From contig JBKCGZ010000030.1 in NCBI GenBank assembly GCA_046303115.1, forward strand, positions 1 through 5,778: a stretch of DNA of 5,778 bases. The letters are read 5' to 3'. This document shows, in pieces, positions 4,702 through 5,778 of the stretch (the first letter of the stretch is position 1; every line of letters starts with the position of its first letter). The stretch is from CAINEC01 sp046303115 (GTDB lineage Bacteria; Bacteroidota; Bacteroidia; AKYH767-A; OLB10). The notes below the pieces were generated by a model, which was not told the origin of the DNA, did not search any database, and saw only the letters and a list, made by a program, of their open reading frames with translations. The translations under genes were made by a program, and so were the position numbers.

Positions 4702-5778
4702 ATGAAAAAAATAATAACATCCATTTTATTATCATTTTTATTCAACCTAGGATTCGCACAAAACGATGGTGACATGCTTCGTTATTCGATGTTAAATTAT
4801 GGTGGCACTGGCAGATCTTTAGGGATGGCCAATTCATTTGGTGCACTTGGAGCCGATATGAGCAGTACCGCAACAAATCCTGCAGGACTTGGCTTATATC
4901 GTTCAGGAGAGATTAGTGCGTCGTTAGGTTTTAATAACCGATTTGTAAATGATAAACTTTTCAACGAATCGAAACAAAGTAATAATTTTAAAATGGCATT
5001 TGGAAACGCAGGAATGTTATGGCATTTTGAAAATCAGAACTACAGTAAATGGAAGGGATGGACATTCGCATTAGCTTACAATCAAACCAATAATTTTTCT
5101 TCTAACAATTTTGCATCTGGTTTTAATGCTAGGAATTCAATCCTGCATTCATTCTGCGAAGAGCTAGGTAATCTTGATCCTTCATTAAACGTAGTTGACA
5201 ATATTCGAACTTATTCTGCCTATACTGCATACTCTGAATACAATGGGGATAATGCGGCTTATCTTACTACCGATTTCCCTTTTGACATAGACCTCGCTTG
5301 GCAATCGTATTTGATTGACAGTGTACAATCTGATGCAGGACAAACTTATTATTTTAATGCGGTACCCTTTGGTGGTGTGCAACAAAGTAAGAGAACAACT
5401 ACTCGTGGCGGCCAAGGAGAATTCGATATTACTTTAGCTAATAATTTTGAAAACAAATTATTTTTAGGAATAACCATTGGATTCGCATCAGTTAATTTCA
5501 ATCAGATTACTAATTGGCGAGAATATGACAGTCAAGATTCAATACCTGGCTTTTATTCTTTGGATTACAACACAGAGTTAAATACAACTGGAAGTGCAGT
5601 AAATTTTAAATTCGGTGTTATTTATAAGCCAATCGAAGCAATGAGAATCGGAGTTGCTTTCCATACTCCAAGTAGTTACTTATTAACTGATGATTATTCT
5701 TCAACAATTAATGCCAAGTTAGAAAGTTCAACAGGGGCATTAATTGAAAATGATTATGCATCTCCATTATCAATACCT
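4702..5778 (+). CDS. OmpP1/FadL-like outer-membrane transport protein, N-terminal part
   Basis: The frame is open from ATG 4702 to the window end (359 codons), so the C-terminus is missing. A typical Sec signal peptide runs from MKKIITSILL to GFA, with likely cleavage between A19 and Q20. The mature N-terminus carries the family's most recognisable stretch, RSLGMANSFGALGADMSS (38-55), followed by N59-P60-A61-G62 (the NPAG motif) and GLGLYRSGE. Alternating hydrophobic and polar strands then follow, as in a beta barrel (for example KLFLGITIGFASVNF and AVNFKFGVIYKP). The FadL-like MRIGVAFHTPSSY is at 314-326. FadL proteins are outer-membrane barrels that import hydrophobic compounds such as long-chain fatty acids. 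In Bacteroidota the substrate of this subgroup is usually unknown, so fatty-acid uptake is inferred from the family only. It lies 64 nt after the lipoprotein gene, beyond a terminator. No Shine-Dalgarno sequence is visible. Confidence 0.88.
   Translation, partial: MKKIITSILLSFLFNLGFAQNDGDMLRYSMLNYGGTGRSLGMANSFGALGADMSSTATNPAGLGLYRSGEISASLGFNNRFVNDKLFNESKQSNNFKMAFGNAGMLWHFENQNYSKWKGWTFALAYNQTNNFSSNNFASGFNARNSILHSFCEELGNLDPSLNVVDNIRTYSAYTAYSEYNGDNAAYLTTDFPFDIDLAWQSYLIDSVQSDAGQTYYFNAVPFGGVQQSKRTTTRGGQGEFDITLANNFENKLFLGITIGFASVNFNQITNWREYDSQDSIPGFYSLDYNTELNTTGSAVNFKFGVIYKPIEAMRIGVAFHTPSSYLLTDDYSSTINAKLESSTGALIENDYASPLSIP

Noticed and set aside
5185..5415. 76-codon minus-strand frame
   Set aside because: It is antisense to the OmpP1-like gene, which is continuous on the plus strand with clear family motifs; there is no independent support.

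Overview
The window looks like a piece of a Bacteroidota chromosome, probably Flavobacteriia or a close relative. The evidence is indirect but consistent: AT-rich DNA, no Shine-Dalgarno-like sequences before the starts, candidate -7 boxes resembling TAnnTTTG, a short archaeal/eukaryote-type prolyl-tRNA synthetase, an OmpP1/FadL-type outer-membrane protein of the Bacteroidota kind, and an Asn/Tyr-rich lipoprotein. I see no mobile elements, RNA genes, CRISPR arrays or defence genes.

Layout. (1) Bases 1-546, plus strand: the C-terminal part of a tetratricopeptide-repeat (TPR) protein cut by the left edge. (2) Bases 545-580: a strong symmetrical hairpin that can end transcription from both sides, since the next genes run the other way. 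(3) Bases 579-2741, minus strand: a two-gene unit with proS (prolyl-tRNA synthetase) first and, only 3 nt downstream, a 227-residue protein I cannot name. (4) Bases 2742-2846: a 105-bp divergent intergenic region with a plausible proS promoter, a short palindrome and a pair of direct repeats. (5) Bases 2847-4637, plus strand: a 596-residue predicted lipoprotein of very biased composition, with an acidic Asn/Asp/Ser N-terminal part, an aromatic Tyr/Trp/Gly/Asn core containing perfect 12-bp tandem repeats, and a basic Asn/Pro/Ser/Thr-rich repeat tail. (6) A rho-independent terminator at 4657-4690. (7) Base 4702 to the right edge, plus strand: the first 359 codons of an OmpP1/FadL-like outer-membrane beta-barrel protein, open at the window end.

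How the parts fit. proS is housekeeping translation machinery, and its downstream partner is probably co-transcribed and translationally coupled. The lipoprotein and the OmpP1-like gene both encode envelope proteins and lie on the same strand, but a clear terminator separates them, so they may be only partly co-expressed.

The most unusual item is the lipoprotein: two classes of internal repeat of apparently different age, strong charge segregation along the chain and a G-run array in AT-rich DNA. I see no clear sign of a new multi-gene system. Most of the window is ordinary chromosomal backbone with one uncharacterised, fast-evolving surface protein.
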